Assembly (NCBI GenBank): GCA_037975125.1
Contig: CM075853.1
Location: 36,468,113-36,532,112 of the forward strand
Reading direction: 5' to 3'
Origin: Latrodectus hesperus
Lineage: Eukaryota > Arthropoda > Arachnida > Araneae > Theridiidae
Length of the DNA stretch: 64,000 nucleotides
The translations under genes were made by a program, and so were the position numbers. Under the pieces are notes generated by a model, which was given only the letters and a program-made list of their open reading frames with translations, did not search any database and had not been told where the DNA came from. Shown here piece by piece: positions 50,750 through 64,000 of the stretch. The stretch's first letter is position 1, and each line of letters begins with the position of its first letter.

Positions 50750-52125
50750 TTCCTGTTTATATGAAAGTGTCCAACTATAAAATACATTGCAAATGACATA
50801 TGTTTTTTTTATCAGAGACATATATATCGGAATTTATCCCTATGAATTTTATATGTTAATTTATATAATTTTAAAAATGGTAAAATTTTGATAAATACTT
50901 ATTTAATTCTAAATTATTTTTAATGTGTTGAAGGAACATAGAAATGACGAAGAGAGAGAGAGAGAGTTTATTCTAATTCTTAAGATATAATAATTGATGC
51001 GTTATCTCAGTGTTTATTGCTTATATGGTTCATTAAAATGAGAATAGCTATATTTTTTCTTCTAACTAGATTCTTCAAGAAAATTGTATACTATACAAAT
51101 ATTTCCATACGGGCTATAAAATATCAATTCACGTGTGTTGCTATGCTATTATCAACAATATTTTTATTAATTTTTCGTATCTAGTTGTCTAGATTCATAC
51201 ATGATTACAAACCATTTAATAGTAGATAAAAACATTTCAAATTCACGATAATGTATTCAAAAATCTGCTTAAAATTTCCCAACATTTATATCGGTCTTTA
51301 TCACAAATTATGAGCAAAATTCAAAGTTTTCAAAAATTCAAAATTTAATTATACAGTTATCTTATTTATAAGTAAACATAAAAGTTAATAAAAGTTGTTT
51401 AATTTTTTTAAATATAAATAGGATAGTTAACAGTTTATAAAAATTGTTTTATTTACTTTATAAGCATTTCAACTAAAATTTCATGCGTATTTGGTAGAAA
51501 CTTGAAAAGCATTGAACACGAGTAATGTATTAATTTAAATGTTATACGAATGAAATTTTAGAAACTACATTCAATGGTATTTGTATCGATGTTCTAACTC
51601 TGAAAAATTATGCTGGATTTTATTAGATTCTTGTAAAGTATTTTTGAAGAAAATACATAAAAACAAATATCCATGATTGAACTTCGTCACAATTTTAAAT
51701 ATCAACCATACAATAACCGAAACTTGCGCAAATATCTGTAAACATAAAAGGTAATGCATGCACAACTCCTAGACGTTCTCTTTGATATATCTTAGTCGGA
51801 AAGTTAATGAGAAATATATAATACGGCAAAGCATGCGGCTCATTCATTCTCTCATCTCATATGTGTTCAATCGCATTTAAGTACTGTCAAGTTGTTACCT
51901 AAGTGTTTCTTGAATATTCCATTGGTAAATGAATAGACAAGTATTTATATTTCAGTATTAGAACACTTAGATTTCATTAAGTTCCCAAGTATATTTATAG
52001 GATGACTATAGAACTACAAGCATTGGGGATTTCTTAATGCAAATTTAAAGTGCCTATATCTACAAAGCAACAGTTCAATAAATGTTTGCTTGAACATTAG
52101 CAGAGCTTAATTTTTACGAAAGAGA
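50750..52125. other. AT-rich DNA with a GA run
   Basis: A (GA)n run lies at about 50950-50966. Otherwise background without a supportable feature. Confidence 0.62.
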
Positions 52126-52129
52126 CAAA

Positions 52130-52700
52130 ACATTCTCTGCAACCCGGTTAGAGAAGCAGGTACAGAGTGAACCATCCTGATTCTCGGATGTGTAGCTGTT
52201 AAAACAGACGAGCAATCGGGCGGCATGAAGTTTGCCGTTTAGTAAACGAAAACATGTGCGTAAACGTCTAAGCCAGTGTCGTGCTTACAAAAGCCTTACG
52301 GAAAAAAATTTCCTTTTCCATCCCCTCCCCAACTTAAATTCAGCCATTTAGGCCCGGCATCACGCACTTCTCTTTATCTGCTAGCAGACACTGAATTGCA
52401 ACAACAGTTTTGAGGAGGACTCGTTCCGGATTTTCCACGAATGTAAGAGCTTTATATTTTTTGTTTTTCTTTCACCGTTTATTACCGATTTGAGGAGAGG
52501 TAGAAGAAAATAACACTGAATTCCGAGAAATTTCTCGTCTTGATCCGATGCTGTAAAGATTATATACTCTTCGACACTTCTACGAAGAAAGCAGAAGCAC
52601 AAAGAAAAAAAAGGGAAATAGTGAGAACATAAACCAAAAAACAGGGCAGTAGAGGCTTTTAAGAAGTGGCTGATAAAGTGCGATTACAAACCACGGCGAC
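52130..52700. other. GC-richer island, function unknown
   Basis: Contains GAGCAATCGGGCGGCATGAA (near 52209), TAGTAAACGAAAACATGTGC (near 52240, another forkhead-type word) and TAGGCCCGGCATCACGC (near 52349). A 73-codon minus frame (52602-52381) is unrecognised. Candidate regulatory sequence. Confidence 0.35.
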
Positions 52701-52704
52701 TAAG

Positions 52705-53590
52705 TGCTATTAATTGGTACGAATTGATAATTCTTGAGAAAATCGAATTTTCAGGTGAGCGGTACTCTGCTTCGTATTTTTTCTTTTCTTGACTTTTTAT
52801 TTTGCGATTTACGTATGGAGATAACTTTATTACTTCTGATGGCCCTTTTCTTGGGAAAAGGGCAAACATGTGAATACATGAGTTGAATTTCAAATATAGT
52901 AGTTGATTTTTACTTTTTCTGAAAGAATGAAGCTTGTAACGGCATTTGATGCCCAAGTTGAAAATACCGCTTGTGACAAATCCGATATTATTTATCAAAA
53001 TAATAGTAAAAATATGACAAATATTTTTAGATGGTAGTTATTTGATTTTTAAAACATTCCCTTTTTTTTTAACAATTAGCTATTTTGAATCTCAAGCAAA
53101 GAAATTTTAACTGTCGAAATTCCAATCCAAATTTTGTATAATAACATATTTTTTACATATTGTTTTTTCTTTTTTATCTGTGTAACAAAGCTCTAAGCTC
53201 AAATGTTGACAAAGGTTTAAATATTGAATTTTATTTTATAATAAGGTCAGAAAACGCATGTTGCCAATAAATTTTAACTAATTATATCTAATTACTTAAA
53301 AGCTTAAATCGATATAAGCCAGATATTCAGAAACAAGTGTTCGCGTTAGTACAAATCAACATATATCAACTAACATAAGCCGTCTACTCATAAAGTATTT
53401 TAATACTACAAATCGGCATATCAAATACTGATTCAGGAGATTTGATAGAATTTTTAAACTGTAGGGAATCATGCAATTATTAAAACTATTAAAATTTTTC
53501 TCAATCGATACATTTTTATCATTTTTTTATTTTAAAATAATTTTCAGTGAATTATTTCTAAGCTCACATCAAAAAGTAAATCCCTCGGTA
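52705..53590. other. AT-rich DNA, nothing recognised
   Basis: The 104-codon minus frame at 52998-52684 begins here, is Ser/Lys-rich and matches nothing I know. Confidence 0.6.
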
Positions 53591-53593
53591 TTA

Positions 53594-53892
53594 TTGGTCG
53601 GTTGGTGTCGTGTCCATGGGGAGAATTAAAGGTGACCATGAAAGTGCAGAACACAGCTGGTTATCTCCTTGATATTTTCGGGGTATAGACACTTTTCGAT
53701 GCTGAGCGGAGGGAATATCCCTAGCTGAGCCAGACTTGTTTAAATGGCAGGACAGTAAAAAAAAGTGTTTTGGCGTTAGCGGAAGATTATGGCAATTAAC
53801 GCAGAGAAGGTATGTTCTGTTGCCATCCCTCTGGATCTTCCTATCTCGATAGTGACCGGCTCTAAGGCGAGTGATAGTTTCAGTGAGCGTTT
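53594..53892 (-). pseudogene. LINE 3'-end fragment, minus strand
   Basis: Read on the minus strand from about 53890, one frame is open for about 99 codons. It starts with TITRLRAGHYRD and has a cysteine motif CVNCHNLPLTPKHFFLLSC (CX2CX8HX5C), followed by a short tail ending in MDTTPT. Many arthropod non-LTR retrotransposons end their polymerase frame with a block like RLRTGHY, then a C-C-H-C motif, and this is the basis for the call. A stop codon lies immediately upstream, and the reverse transcriptase is absent, so it is a severely 5'-truncated copy, typical of LINE integration. The terminal ATGGACACGACACC is shared with the fragment at 58014. Family assignment is from memory and untested. 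Confidence 0.62.
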
Positions 53893-53894
53893 AT

Positions 53895-55380
53895 TTCAAA
53901 AATCTACTGTTTTTATTATTACAAATTCCAATTATCTTTCTTTGAATATTTTTTTAGTAAGTTAAGGGATAAACCCTTAAGAAAATTTAAGTTCTCTTAG
54001 AAATTTAAAATAATAAGCTTCCATTCAATTCCAAGTCTGTTTGACACAAATAAAGCTTTACATTCATTTGATTAGTTAGCTCTTTTAGAGGGCAACATTG
54101 AATTCTTAAGAGACAGATTCAACTTGATAGTCCACGTTTAGCTGATTTTTCTTCATAATGTTAAATTGTGGTAAATATGCTCTGGTACAACAAACAATGA
54201 GAAAAATCCTGCATTTATTCTGAGTCGATAAGCAAGCAACTTACATTATTTCATTTTTAAAAGTTAAATTTTTACGATACAAAATTACTCCAGAATTTCA
54301 AAGAAGCACTATTAACCAGCCATTTAAGATTGGAGGCATTTAAATACTTTGCTAAAAAATGTACGCTAAAACCCAGAAAACACCGAAATAAGTATTGATG
54401 TTAATCAAATCTGATAAAGTGTCTAATAGAATCACTTATAAAGCAATAAAATGGAATTTTGATTTGACAGAAATTACTATTAAATAGCAGTTTATTATTT
54501 TCGCTTAATCACAGTTTATCAAAATTAAATTTCATTTTTATAATTCCTTAAAATAAAGTTTTCCTACACATGACATACATGCGTCAGTATTAGTGGTAAT
54601 GTTTCTTCCAAATAAATATTCCGAAATCTATGCTACAAAAAAGTTGACATCAGCTAATGATGTTTGCCGCTTATTTCTTTATTATCATCTCCATTAATGG
54701 GGAAATTTCTAAAATACTAGATTTTGTTCCATAATATAAACAGACAAATTAAAATGGAATCTAATTTTTAAGACGTTTAAAAACTTTCTTTGACTTACAA
54801 TATTTTTTAAAATTAACTGTTCTATTAATTGCCGTATATTTTCGCAAGTTATGTTTCTCGTAGAAAGCTTCCTACATTTAATAATCAACATCTAAATATG
54901 GCATTTTATAATCTGAGAAGAGCTTGCATTAGTATAATTTCAAATTTTAAAATTCTTTGTATTGTATTTGAAAGTATTTGATAAGGTGTTCCGTAATGTT
55001 TGAGCATGTGCCAGTTATGTTTTGAAGTGGAATTTTAGTGAAGTTTGTTCATCAAATAATTTCCTTTAATCCAACGCAATCCTATTATTTTAATTCAATG
55101 ATATATTTCTTAAAATAAAGATATAATATCAAGAGGATAAATTGTTGAGACGTTATCAGCAGTTTAGTAAATAGCATGCTTTCTATTTCGTAAAATTGCT
55201 TTTGTGTAGTCTCAAGATGGATAATCCATCAATTTTATAAGATATTTTTGAACTTATTCTTGAGACATTATTAAATAACATCACTGTTTGAATACTTTTA
55301 ACAGTTATGTTTCAAAATCGATCTTAATGCAGATTTCATTCATTTTTGTGATTTTTTTTATCAATGCATTCTTCGAAATG
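53895..55380. other. AT-rich DNA, nothing recognised
   Basis: Background between the LINE fragment and SINE copy 9. Confidence 0.62.
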
Positions 55381-55386
55381 TAAGCT

Positions 55387-55570
55387 GAGTTAGCACTTCA
55401 GTGGTTACCATACCAGCCTTCAGTTTGTTCCGTAGCTAGGAGTACCCACCTTGAGAAATCCAGCTGGAAGTGTCTGGTGAGTGGTCTATTGCAACTTCGA
55501 TTCCCGTTTTGGGTGTCAATGATTCAGGCTGTTTGGAGTTTAATTGAAACCGATAGTTCCCAGCAATTTA
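55387..55570 (+). repeat. SINE family A, copy 9, with an insertion in the head
   Basis: TAGCACTTCAGTGGTTACC (A-box region, 55391-55409) and CTTCGATTCCC (B-box, 55495-55505) are about 50 bp farther apart than in copy 3, so extra sequence interrupts the tRNA-like part. TGGGTGTCAATGATTCAGG and a decayed core (TGGAGTTTAATTGAAACC, 55534-55551) follow. Confidence 0.6.
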
Positions 55571-55667
55571 TTTTAAGTATACAACCCGATGTATGATTTA
55601 TTTTAATTAAAAAGTATCATTACTATATAAAATACTATGAAAGGTATTTTTATTCTAAACTAGAATG

Positions 55668-55675
55668 GTTTAGAA
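55668..55675 (+). repeat. Left target-site duplication of the hAT-like element
   Basis: GTTTAGAA. The right copy is ATTTAGAA at 56120-56127, seven of eight bases identical. Eight bp is the length hAT elements make. Confidence 0.75.
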
Positions 55676-56119
55676 CAGTGTTTCACAACTGGATATACTC
55701 TTAAGACTGGTAAAATACTTCTGTACGTTCTCGCGAACCCATAAATATAATAATTCGACCCATTGGACAATTTTTCGCATAAATAAATAAAAAAAAATTT
55801 CTAAAGAATAAGTGGAGAATTAAAATAATTTTATAAATTATTACGATAGATATTCAGCGTTCAAGTAATCATCGATACTCAAAGCAGACAGGGTTACTCT
55901 AACTGGTGTACTAAGTGTACGGCACGACAATTTATAAAAAGCGAATGTGTACATAGTTGCCAGTTTGTTATATTTTTCCTCGTCGATCATATTTTCTAAA
56001 CTAGTGATCTATTGTTATTGTAATGTAGGTGCTGTTTTAATATCAGTTGCCGTCCGATGACACTTTGGATTTTGGGCAGATAGCTGGATATTTCGCGGAC
56101 CGGCGATTGAAAAACATTG
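55676..56119. mobile_element. hAT-like non-autonomous (miniature) transposon
   Basis: The element is 444 bp. The left end is CAGTGTTTCACAACTGG. The complement of the right end is CAATGTTTTTCAATCGCCGG. Both follow the hAT terminal form CAGTGTTTCTCAACC with three to five changes. An 8-bp duplication flanks it (55668-55675, 56120-56127). The interior has no transposase frame, so it would depend on an enzyme from elsewhere. Differences between its ends and one change between the duplications indicate an old insertion. Confidence 0.82.
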
Positions 56120-56127
56120 ATTTAGAA
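56120..56127 (+). repeat. Right target-site duplication of the hAT-like element
   Basis: ATTTAGAA, matching the left copy GTTTAGAA at all but the first base. Confidence 0.75.
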
Positions 56128-56129
56128 GG

Positions 56130-56435
56130 AAACACAACAGAATTATAATTAAAGAAAAAGTTATCAGTCAGCTGCATGAAATGTATACTAACATATAATA
56201 ATAATAACTAGATACACCGTCATCACGAGTTCATTTTGCTTTACTACTAAAAAACTTAAATATTGGATGTTTTTATACAATCTTATTGGAATATATATTT
56301 AATTTTTTACGATTGATTGCATTTGTATTGGTCTCGAAATTTCAATGTCGATATAAAGTAAAAACTTATATGCTCTATAACATGAGAAATCTCTTCAGTT
56401 AAACACAAAGATTTCTAAAATTTTATCGTGTATTT
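56130..56435. other. AT-rich DNA, nothing recognised
   Basis: Background. Confidence 0.65.
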
Positions 56436-56439
56436 TGTA

Positions 56440-57250
56440 AGAACTTCACAGGCAACTTCGTTTTTAAAATATCCGAAACTTGTAAGATAGGCATGAGCTC
56501 TGGCGACTTTCTCTCGTCATCTAACCGAAAGATATCGTTCGGATAATTCGAACAGAATCGTTCTTTTCTTGCTTCTCCTCCCCAACAAAGAAAAGGGAAT
56601 TAGTACTAGAAAACTCCGCCTCGTGATTGAAGGAACACTCCAGCCACCCTCGCCCACACCCAAGAGACGTGCCAAGATTCTACAAAAAAGCCCATTTCCC
56701 AAATGGATGTAAGAAAAAAAAGCAAAGGGGGAAAAAATCACTTTTTTCTCTTTTTACTTCTTAGACGCCCGAACCTATAAGCATCTTCTTGATAAGGAAA
56801 AACGCTGATAACAGTTGAAAACCTGGACTTCTCGCGGTTTTTCTAACCATTACGCATGCGTGGGGATGTAAAGAGAAACCTACTAAGGTATTTTATCCTC
56901 TCCACATCCTTTGAGGTACGCATTTTCCATGTTTTCTTTTCCGACTTTCTTCCCTTACACGACTCAATAAAAGCACGAAAAGGAGTGACACAAAAGTATT
57001 TTTTCATGCTTTTATTCTTCGGACACTCGAGACGTTTTTGTATCCCCCCTCACAGCAATTTCGCGACATTCTTTTAAGGGTGAGAACAATCACGTAAGAC
57101 ACGGTATTTTACAACAGCGGACAGCAAAAAGGTATGCGGACGCAATTTCTCAACTGTCAGGACATGCTCAGGAGTGTTGGGAGCGATTTCTAAATTGGGC
57201 GATTTTTGAATTTCTACACGTTCGCTTTTTTTCACGAGGACAAAAGTTCT
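56440..57250. other. GC-richer island, function unknown
   Basis: About 800 bp, including CCAGCCACCCTCGCCCACAC (56640-56659), which has GC-box-like words, and TTACGCATGCGTGGGG (near 56851), a palindromic CGCATGCG word like an NRF1 site. Frames of 73-74 codons on each strand are unrecognised. Candidate regulatory region. Confidence 0.37.
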
Positions 57251-57310
57251 GAATTATATTAAAAATGTAAAATAGAAATATTTACATTGCGTGGTTTTAC
57301 ATTACAACAA

Positions 57311-57465
57311 TGCCCAGCTGAATAATTAGCGTTCTGCAAGAATTAGATTCCTTACCATTTTGTTCCTGGATATTTGTATGAGTACAGAATCCATTTGAAA
57401 CGGTAGAGATCCTTGGAGATTCCGTCTTAAAGTGCAGAAAATTACCCACAGCAACAGAACAGCTA
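57311..57465 (+). repeat. SINE family A, copy 10
   Basis: CCCAGCTGAATAATTAGC (A-box region, 57312-57329), a decayed B-box zone, TGGATATTTGTATGAGTA, and the core AGAATCCATTTGAAACGG (57386-57403). The tail region has CACAGCAACAGAACAG (57448-57463). Confidence 0.72.
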
Positions 57466-57469
57466 TCCT

Positions 57470-57955
57470 CTAATCCTCAACTTAACTCCTCATTGTCACA
57501 AGACGCGTCAAAGGTATACTTGTTCGAAGAAAAAATTTTCCAATTTCTAATCCTTGTAATAATCTTGATTTGTATCAACACATTTTTAACTTTTGTTGTG
57601 CTGCCATTCTTTCAGTTTTAGAACAATAAAAAATAATCTGAACTCGAACACGAAGACTTCTTTCCGTTAGTACTTGAACACTGCGTAAAGACAAAGAATG
57701 TTCTGCGCAAAGACATTTAAAATCTCTCTTCTTCTCATTATAGCTGTTAATCCTTTTCAATGATTTTAGAAGTTTCTGATTCATAATAAGGATTAATTTT
57801 CGGCCATCGTAGTGCAAAGTTTTTGTTCTTCGGTATGTTCTTCTATACTGGTGTTAGTCATGCATACGAAATTTCATTGAGTTGGAAGGCTGAAAATAAT
57901 ATTAAAATTGAAGTAAAGCAAAAAAGAACTTTTTAATATAATGACAAAATTACAC
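57470..57955. other. AT-rich DNA, nothing recognised
   Basis: An 80-codon minus frame (57817-57575) is Lys/Leu/Arg-rich and not recognised. Confidence 0.6.
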
Positions 57956-57957
57956 AC

Positions 57958-58040
57958 ATTGCCAAGGCCACGGTTTTGGCTCATGGGGTAATTTGACTTG
58001 AGTTTAAATGGACACGACACCACAACCAACCAACCAATAG
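57958..58040 (+). pseudogene. LINE 3'-terminal fragment, plus strand
   Basis: About 80 bp ending ATGGACACGACACCACAACC followed by AACCAACCAA. The ATGGACACGACACC word also ends the fragment at 53594-53892 on the other strand, so both are probably 3' ends of one LINE family with a simple CAAC-rich tail. Upstream of it only GGCTCATGGGGTAATTTG is suggestive of coding remains. Very short, so the class rests on the longer partner. Confidence 0.55.
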
Positions 58041-58044
58041 AGAC

Positions 58045-58810
58045 CACATAGTTGCTATGATTTAAGTCTCTTGTTAAAACTGGTAGTCATACAAAAAGTT
58101 AGCACTATCTTCCAATTTAACAATTCGAAGTACAGTTTCCTATTTCTGTTTTTTGTAATAGTTTAAATTCTACACAATTGGTAGACGAATATAAATACCA
58201 CAATTCATGCGTTCGTTTCTCAAGTGGATGTCTTTTCAGAATCACTTTAATCTGAAATTCTCTGTTCAATTACTACTCGAAAGCGAAAAGTGACCATATA
58301 TATAGCCACAAATTAAACTTTAAAATATTATTTTAACGGACAATTTTTTCTTTATTTATAATTTTATTTAATTATTAGCGTCGCGTTGTGACAATTTTCA
58401 CAGCTACATAGAATTGATTATTCTTTCTGCTACGAACTTATAATTTTTTTCAATAGATACATCGTAAATCATCTAATAAGTGTGAAAAATCTTCCATTAA
58501 ATATTTTAATTTATTTTTATTCATTATTTCAGTTGAATATTTTATTCTTTTTTTTTTTTAACAAAAAGTATTTTTAAGTGAAATATCCGCGTACTTAAAG
58601 ATTTAAGATTTCATTTTCGGATCGAAGCCAAAAGTGCCATTGTTTTTATTATGGATTTATAGTTTCTTCTGTAAATGTGTAAAGCGTAAAAGCTGCAAGA
58701 TAAATAAAATAAAGTGCTTTACCAGGTTTGAAATTTACTTTTCAATTGTGCAAAATGAGTTCGAGATGTTTTTATCTATGCATACATACGTATCGATATA
58801 CTTGCATGTA
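58045..58810. other. AT-rich DNA, nothing recognised
   Basis: Background, including GGATCGAAGCCAAAAGTGCC at about 58619, which has B-box-like letters but no SINE context. Confidence 0.6.
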
Positions 58811-58815
58811 ATTAT

Positions 58816-58880
58816 ATGTATATATATATGTGTGTGTACATATATATGTATATGTGTATATATATATGTATGTATATATA
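58816..58880. repeat. Compound TA/TG microsatellite
   Basis: Alternating TATATA and TGTGTG blocks over about 65 bp. Confidence 0.9.
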
Positions 58881-58919
58881 GCCGAAAAATATTATATAAG
58901 CACTTTTCTTATTAGGCAA

Positions 58920-59175
58920 GTATCTGAGCAATTGAAATGAAATATTCGGAGGGTGGAGGTATACACACACACACAGTTGAAGTATTGGGTGATGGAAGGG
59001 GTGGGGAATGTTGAGAGGGAATGAGAAATGAAGATGCGCATACTTTCTTGCTACTTTGGAATTTTCCAGAAAGTTTTTTCCGGAGAGAGCAGAAAGAGTA
59101 AATTTATGAGAGATTACTCGTGAGCGTTACGCCGGCTTGAAAAATGCGTTCTTGTACACCCCCATCCATCCCGTA
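58920..59175. other. Small GC-richer island
   Basis: Starts with GGAGGGTGGAGGTATACACA and includes GTGAGCGTTACGCCGGCTTG (59122-59141). No frame or repeat signature. Confidence 0.3.
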
Positions 59176-59179
59176 TTAT

Positions 59180-60925
59180 TTATTTAAAAAAATTGTAGTG
59201 CTTTATTTGTTTGTCTGCTTATTTTTCATGTCACATTGCTCGATGCTCATGCGCATATAGGATTTTTTTTCTCCTCATTTATTATAAGTATTTTTCTGGA
59301 AGCATTACTTTATTGATTTTTTTTCCTTAAAAAAAGGAACATTTACTTTAAAAGAGAATTGACGGAGAGAGTTAAACTCAATCACAACTACATGCAATTT
59401 TAGAAAGATCAAGCAGTATTCCTCCTCCTCCTTTATTCTGAAAATAATACTGCATTTTTTTATTCATTTGATATACTAGAAGGATACTAAGTATTTCGCT
59501 AAGATTTTAAATGAACTCTTTTTTATTCAATAGAGTTAAGAATAAATTAAATTGTGTGAGACTTTCTATAAATGGACAAAGGAAAAGTACCATTTCTTGT
59601 AAACTCTCACATTATTTTGTAATAGCTTCCTTGCTATTGTTGAAAGGTATCTATAAATTTTAAAAATGATTTTTTGTGTAAAATTTGAGTTTTATTTCAA
59701 AATGTATTTACTTTCAGTTCAAGATTTTTGATTTACTATTTTAATTTTTTGGGTAAATCCATGTGCAAGTTCGTCATCTCTTGAAGCTTTGAGAACCAAG
59801 TTCTTAAACCAAGAAACCTTATATCGATTCTGAATTCAGAAAAATTTGCAGGTTCCGGTCAAAATAGCTTAAGTACATAAAAATAAACCGTTAATCGATA
59901 ACCAAACAAGAATTAAGAGCCAAGAAACACTTCCGAGATTGATAGATATGAACATGATCGTTGTGGAGTAATCAGAATACGTAAAAGTTTGCAACTTAAG
60001 AAAACTGTCTTGTTTTTTAGATGGAAGGCATAATGATTTAAGAAACATAAATATTTTGACTATTTTCAGCAAATTCCTAATTGGATAAGATGCGTTTGTT
60101 ATAATTTATTATAAAAAAATTGAGTATTTTTGGACATGACAAATCTATTAATTTAGGTTAAGAATTTTAATAGCTAAAATATCATTTTAATTGGTTACTT
60201 TTTTCATATTGAGGAAATTATTTAATATTTTATTACTGTCTCATAAATTTAGATGCATGCTCTATGGATGCAATATTTTTTCTTTAACTCAAATCACACA
60301 GCTCTGCACTACTAGCTTGTTATCTTATGATGACTTCCTAAGAATTTTAAAAATATCCTATTTATAGTCATGTGTGAAAAATTATTTTCAATGTTTAGAT
60401 TCCTCCAAATTTTCAAAATTAATTTTTGTATTGTTTTAAATGTTTTACCAGTAATTTCAACACGGAATTTACAATATATTTCTTCTGAGTTTATTATGTA
60501 GCGGAAAATCTTGTCATTTGTATCTAATTTTAAGATTCATTTGTGTATTGTTCAATAAATCGCATTAATATTTATGTAGCTTGAATTCATACTAATTTTA
60601 CTCTTATTACATTTATTTTTCAATAGTAAGTTAAAGAGGATGTACATAAAAGAAGTTCAGCTGCTATAGGGAACGATTAGAATCGGATGCTAAAGTTTTA
60701 CCCCTCCCACTTCCGATAACTGTTGTAATACTGATCAATATTTGAGAGTATGTTGCTCCAATTTTTTTTAACTTGTATGTTTGTTAAAATATTATCTTTT
60801 TGATCTTGTTGATGTTTACTAGAGAAATTATAATTCCAAATAAACAAGGAAACAGGAAACCGATCATTCATTAGAATGAGAACTTTTCATATTTGTCTTC
60901 GCCTATTATCTCATTTATTACTATA
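59180..60925. other. AT-rich DNA, nothing recognised
   Basis: A CCTCCTCCTCC run lies near 59421. Otherwise background. Confidence 0.62.
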
Positions 60926-60929
60926 AAAA

Positions 60930-61255
60930 AAGGTGTGCTGCGTTAAAACAAGGGCCGATTTTGGGCTCATCCTACGATTTCCTGTCACAGCCACCCCCCT
61001 TCCATTAAGGTTATTGCCCACGTCCGACGTAATAAATACAGATTATTATGAAGAGTTGGAGAGGAAGAAAGATACGAAGCCAAATATATTGCCAACCTTT
61101 AGCAGCCCACCCTCAAGGTTGGATTCCTTTGCTGGATATTTCTAACCCCTTTCACCTACCTTCGCCCACTTCAGACACCAAAACGATGACTGACTCACTC
61201 ATTCAGTAATAATAAAACATTTCAGTGGCATTTCGCCCTTTCCCATGATTTTAAG
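60930..61255. other. GC-richer island, function unknown
   Basis: Contains AGCCACCCCCCTTCCATTAAG (part, near 60989) and CCCACGTCCGACGTAATAAA (near 61018). A 70-codon plus frame (60933-61145) is Pro/Leu/Thr-rich with no recognised domain. Confidence 0.33.
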
Positions 61256-61259
61256 CAAC

Positions 61260-63117
<1,858 letters not shown>

Positions 63118-63119
63118 TT

Positions 63120-63480
63120 TTTTTAATAATAAGCTTCTATTTTAAAAATGTGTGTAAATTCTTAGGTATATTTCTAATAAAATGCTTAAGCTTTACTTCA
63201 GGCAAATATATTAAATTTTTAACTTGCAGAATTTTCAAAATTAATCTTCAACATGAAAAATATGAGAACTTTTCACTTTGTAAAAGTATTTGAAATTGAT
63301 TGTATTATATAAAAAAATTGTCAGTTGATAACACTTTTCATTAAGCATGAGCTAACATTAAATTGAAATTTCTTTATAACCATTAACATTCATTCTGTAA
63401 AGATTGAATAAAACTTTGACAATATTGAACTTATAAATTATATATTGCTTGAACACCCATTATTAAAATGTGAGTACAGT
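63120..63480. other. AT-rich DNA, nothing recognised
   Basis: Background between the TA array and SINE copy 11. Confidence 0.65.
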
Positions 63481-63484
63481 AAAA

Positions 63485-63625
63485 AGCCCCCAGTCAGTTC
63501 GCGAAATTGAATTTGATTCGACCATAGATATTTATATAGGTTTGAGATCCACTTTAAACTACATGTCAATCAATGAGAGGTCGCTTTGTAAAAACTAATC
63601 GCAGAACAAGAAACCAACAAAGTTC
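63485..63625 (+). repeat. SINE family A, copy 11
   Basis: TTTGATTCGACC (decayed B-box, about 63512-63523), ATAGATATTTATATAGG and the core GAGATCCACTTTAAACT (63544-63560) are followed by ATGTCAATCAATGAGAGG and the tail AACAAGAAACCAACAAAG (63605-63622). The A-box end is poorly preserved. Confidence 0.72.
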
Positions 63626-63629
63626 TCTA

Positions 63630-64000
63630 AATCCAAGGGATCGCTATGCATCTAGCTTTATTCTATTTAGTTATATTCTATTAATGGTATCTTATTAGAA
63701 TAAATTATTAAAAATATGTGATAACTTTTTTTTCAAGGATATCTTGTATATAGTTAGGCTATTGTACCTATAACATTGTTATATCTAATGTGAATTTTGA
63801 AAAACACACACATGTATCAATATTCATATAAGGGGTATTAACATGCAATGATTAAGTTTGTTTGAATGATTTTAAATTTTTAAGAAATTAATTTCTAACA
63901 TTGATTCACTGTTTAGGTCTTTTACAATGGAAATACTTATAACAGGAGAAATCTTGAGATTCGAGTAACATAAAAGGAATGGTCATTATGTATATGTATA
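63630..64000. other. AT-rich DNA, nothing recognised
   Basis: Background to the window edge. Confidence 0.65.

Overview
The window looks like intergenic or deep intronic DNA from an AT-rich animal genome. Arthropod is well supported and an arachnid (spider-like) genome is my best guess, from memory only. The support is a background rich in long A/T runs, nine long (TA)n or mixed TA/TG arrays, decayed Tc1 and mariner transposons, tRNA-derived SINEs, a hAT-type short element, and LINE 3' ends with a CCHC-like cysteine motif. I found no host protein-coding gene, rRNA or intact tRNA gene. The longest open frames are (TA)n translations (Ile-Tyr repeats) or chance frames in locally GC-richer DNA. 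I could not compute GC content; statements about composition are by eye.

Layout. 1-5.2 kb: AT-rich DNA with GC-richer segments at 1-670, 2.4-2.76 and 4.14-5.1 kb and a TA array at 706-793. 5.2-6.1 kb: a 5'-truncated, heavily mutated mariner relic on the plus strand, abutting a TA array. 7.9 kb: a long imperfect hairpin. 8.69-10.08 kb: an almost complete but dead Tc1-like transposon on the minus strand, with recognisable terminal inverted repeats and three in-frame stops. 10-20 kb: AT-rich DNA, one degenerate SINE at 16.2 kb, GC-richer islands at 11.2-11.85 and 17.0-17.6 kb, TA arrays at 17.85 and 19.7 kb. 20.28-20.56 kb: a well-preserved tRNA-derived SINE of a second family, minus strand. 23-39 kb: mostly AT-rich DNA with one SINE copy, two GC-richer islands, TA arrays and hairpins.

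39.6-64 kb is the most structured part. It holds nine of the eleven copies of one degenerate SINE family (named family A here), all on the plus strand, five of them inside 39.6-44.0 kb. It also has a 444-bp hAT-like miniature element with an 8-bp target duplication at 55.68-56.12 kb, two LINE 3'-end fragments (53.6 and 58.0 kb) and about nine GC-richer, repeat-poor islands. The islands are candidates for regulatory or transcribed sequence but I cannot assign a target gene.

The visible elements are decayed copies of transposons and retroposons with no functional gene set among them. The clearest observation that may not be described is the family A SINE with its shared non-tRNA core (GAATCCACTTTAAA), consistent orientation and local clustering.
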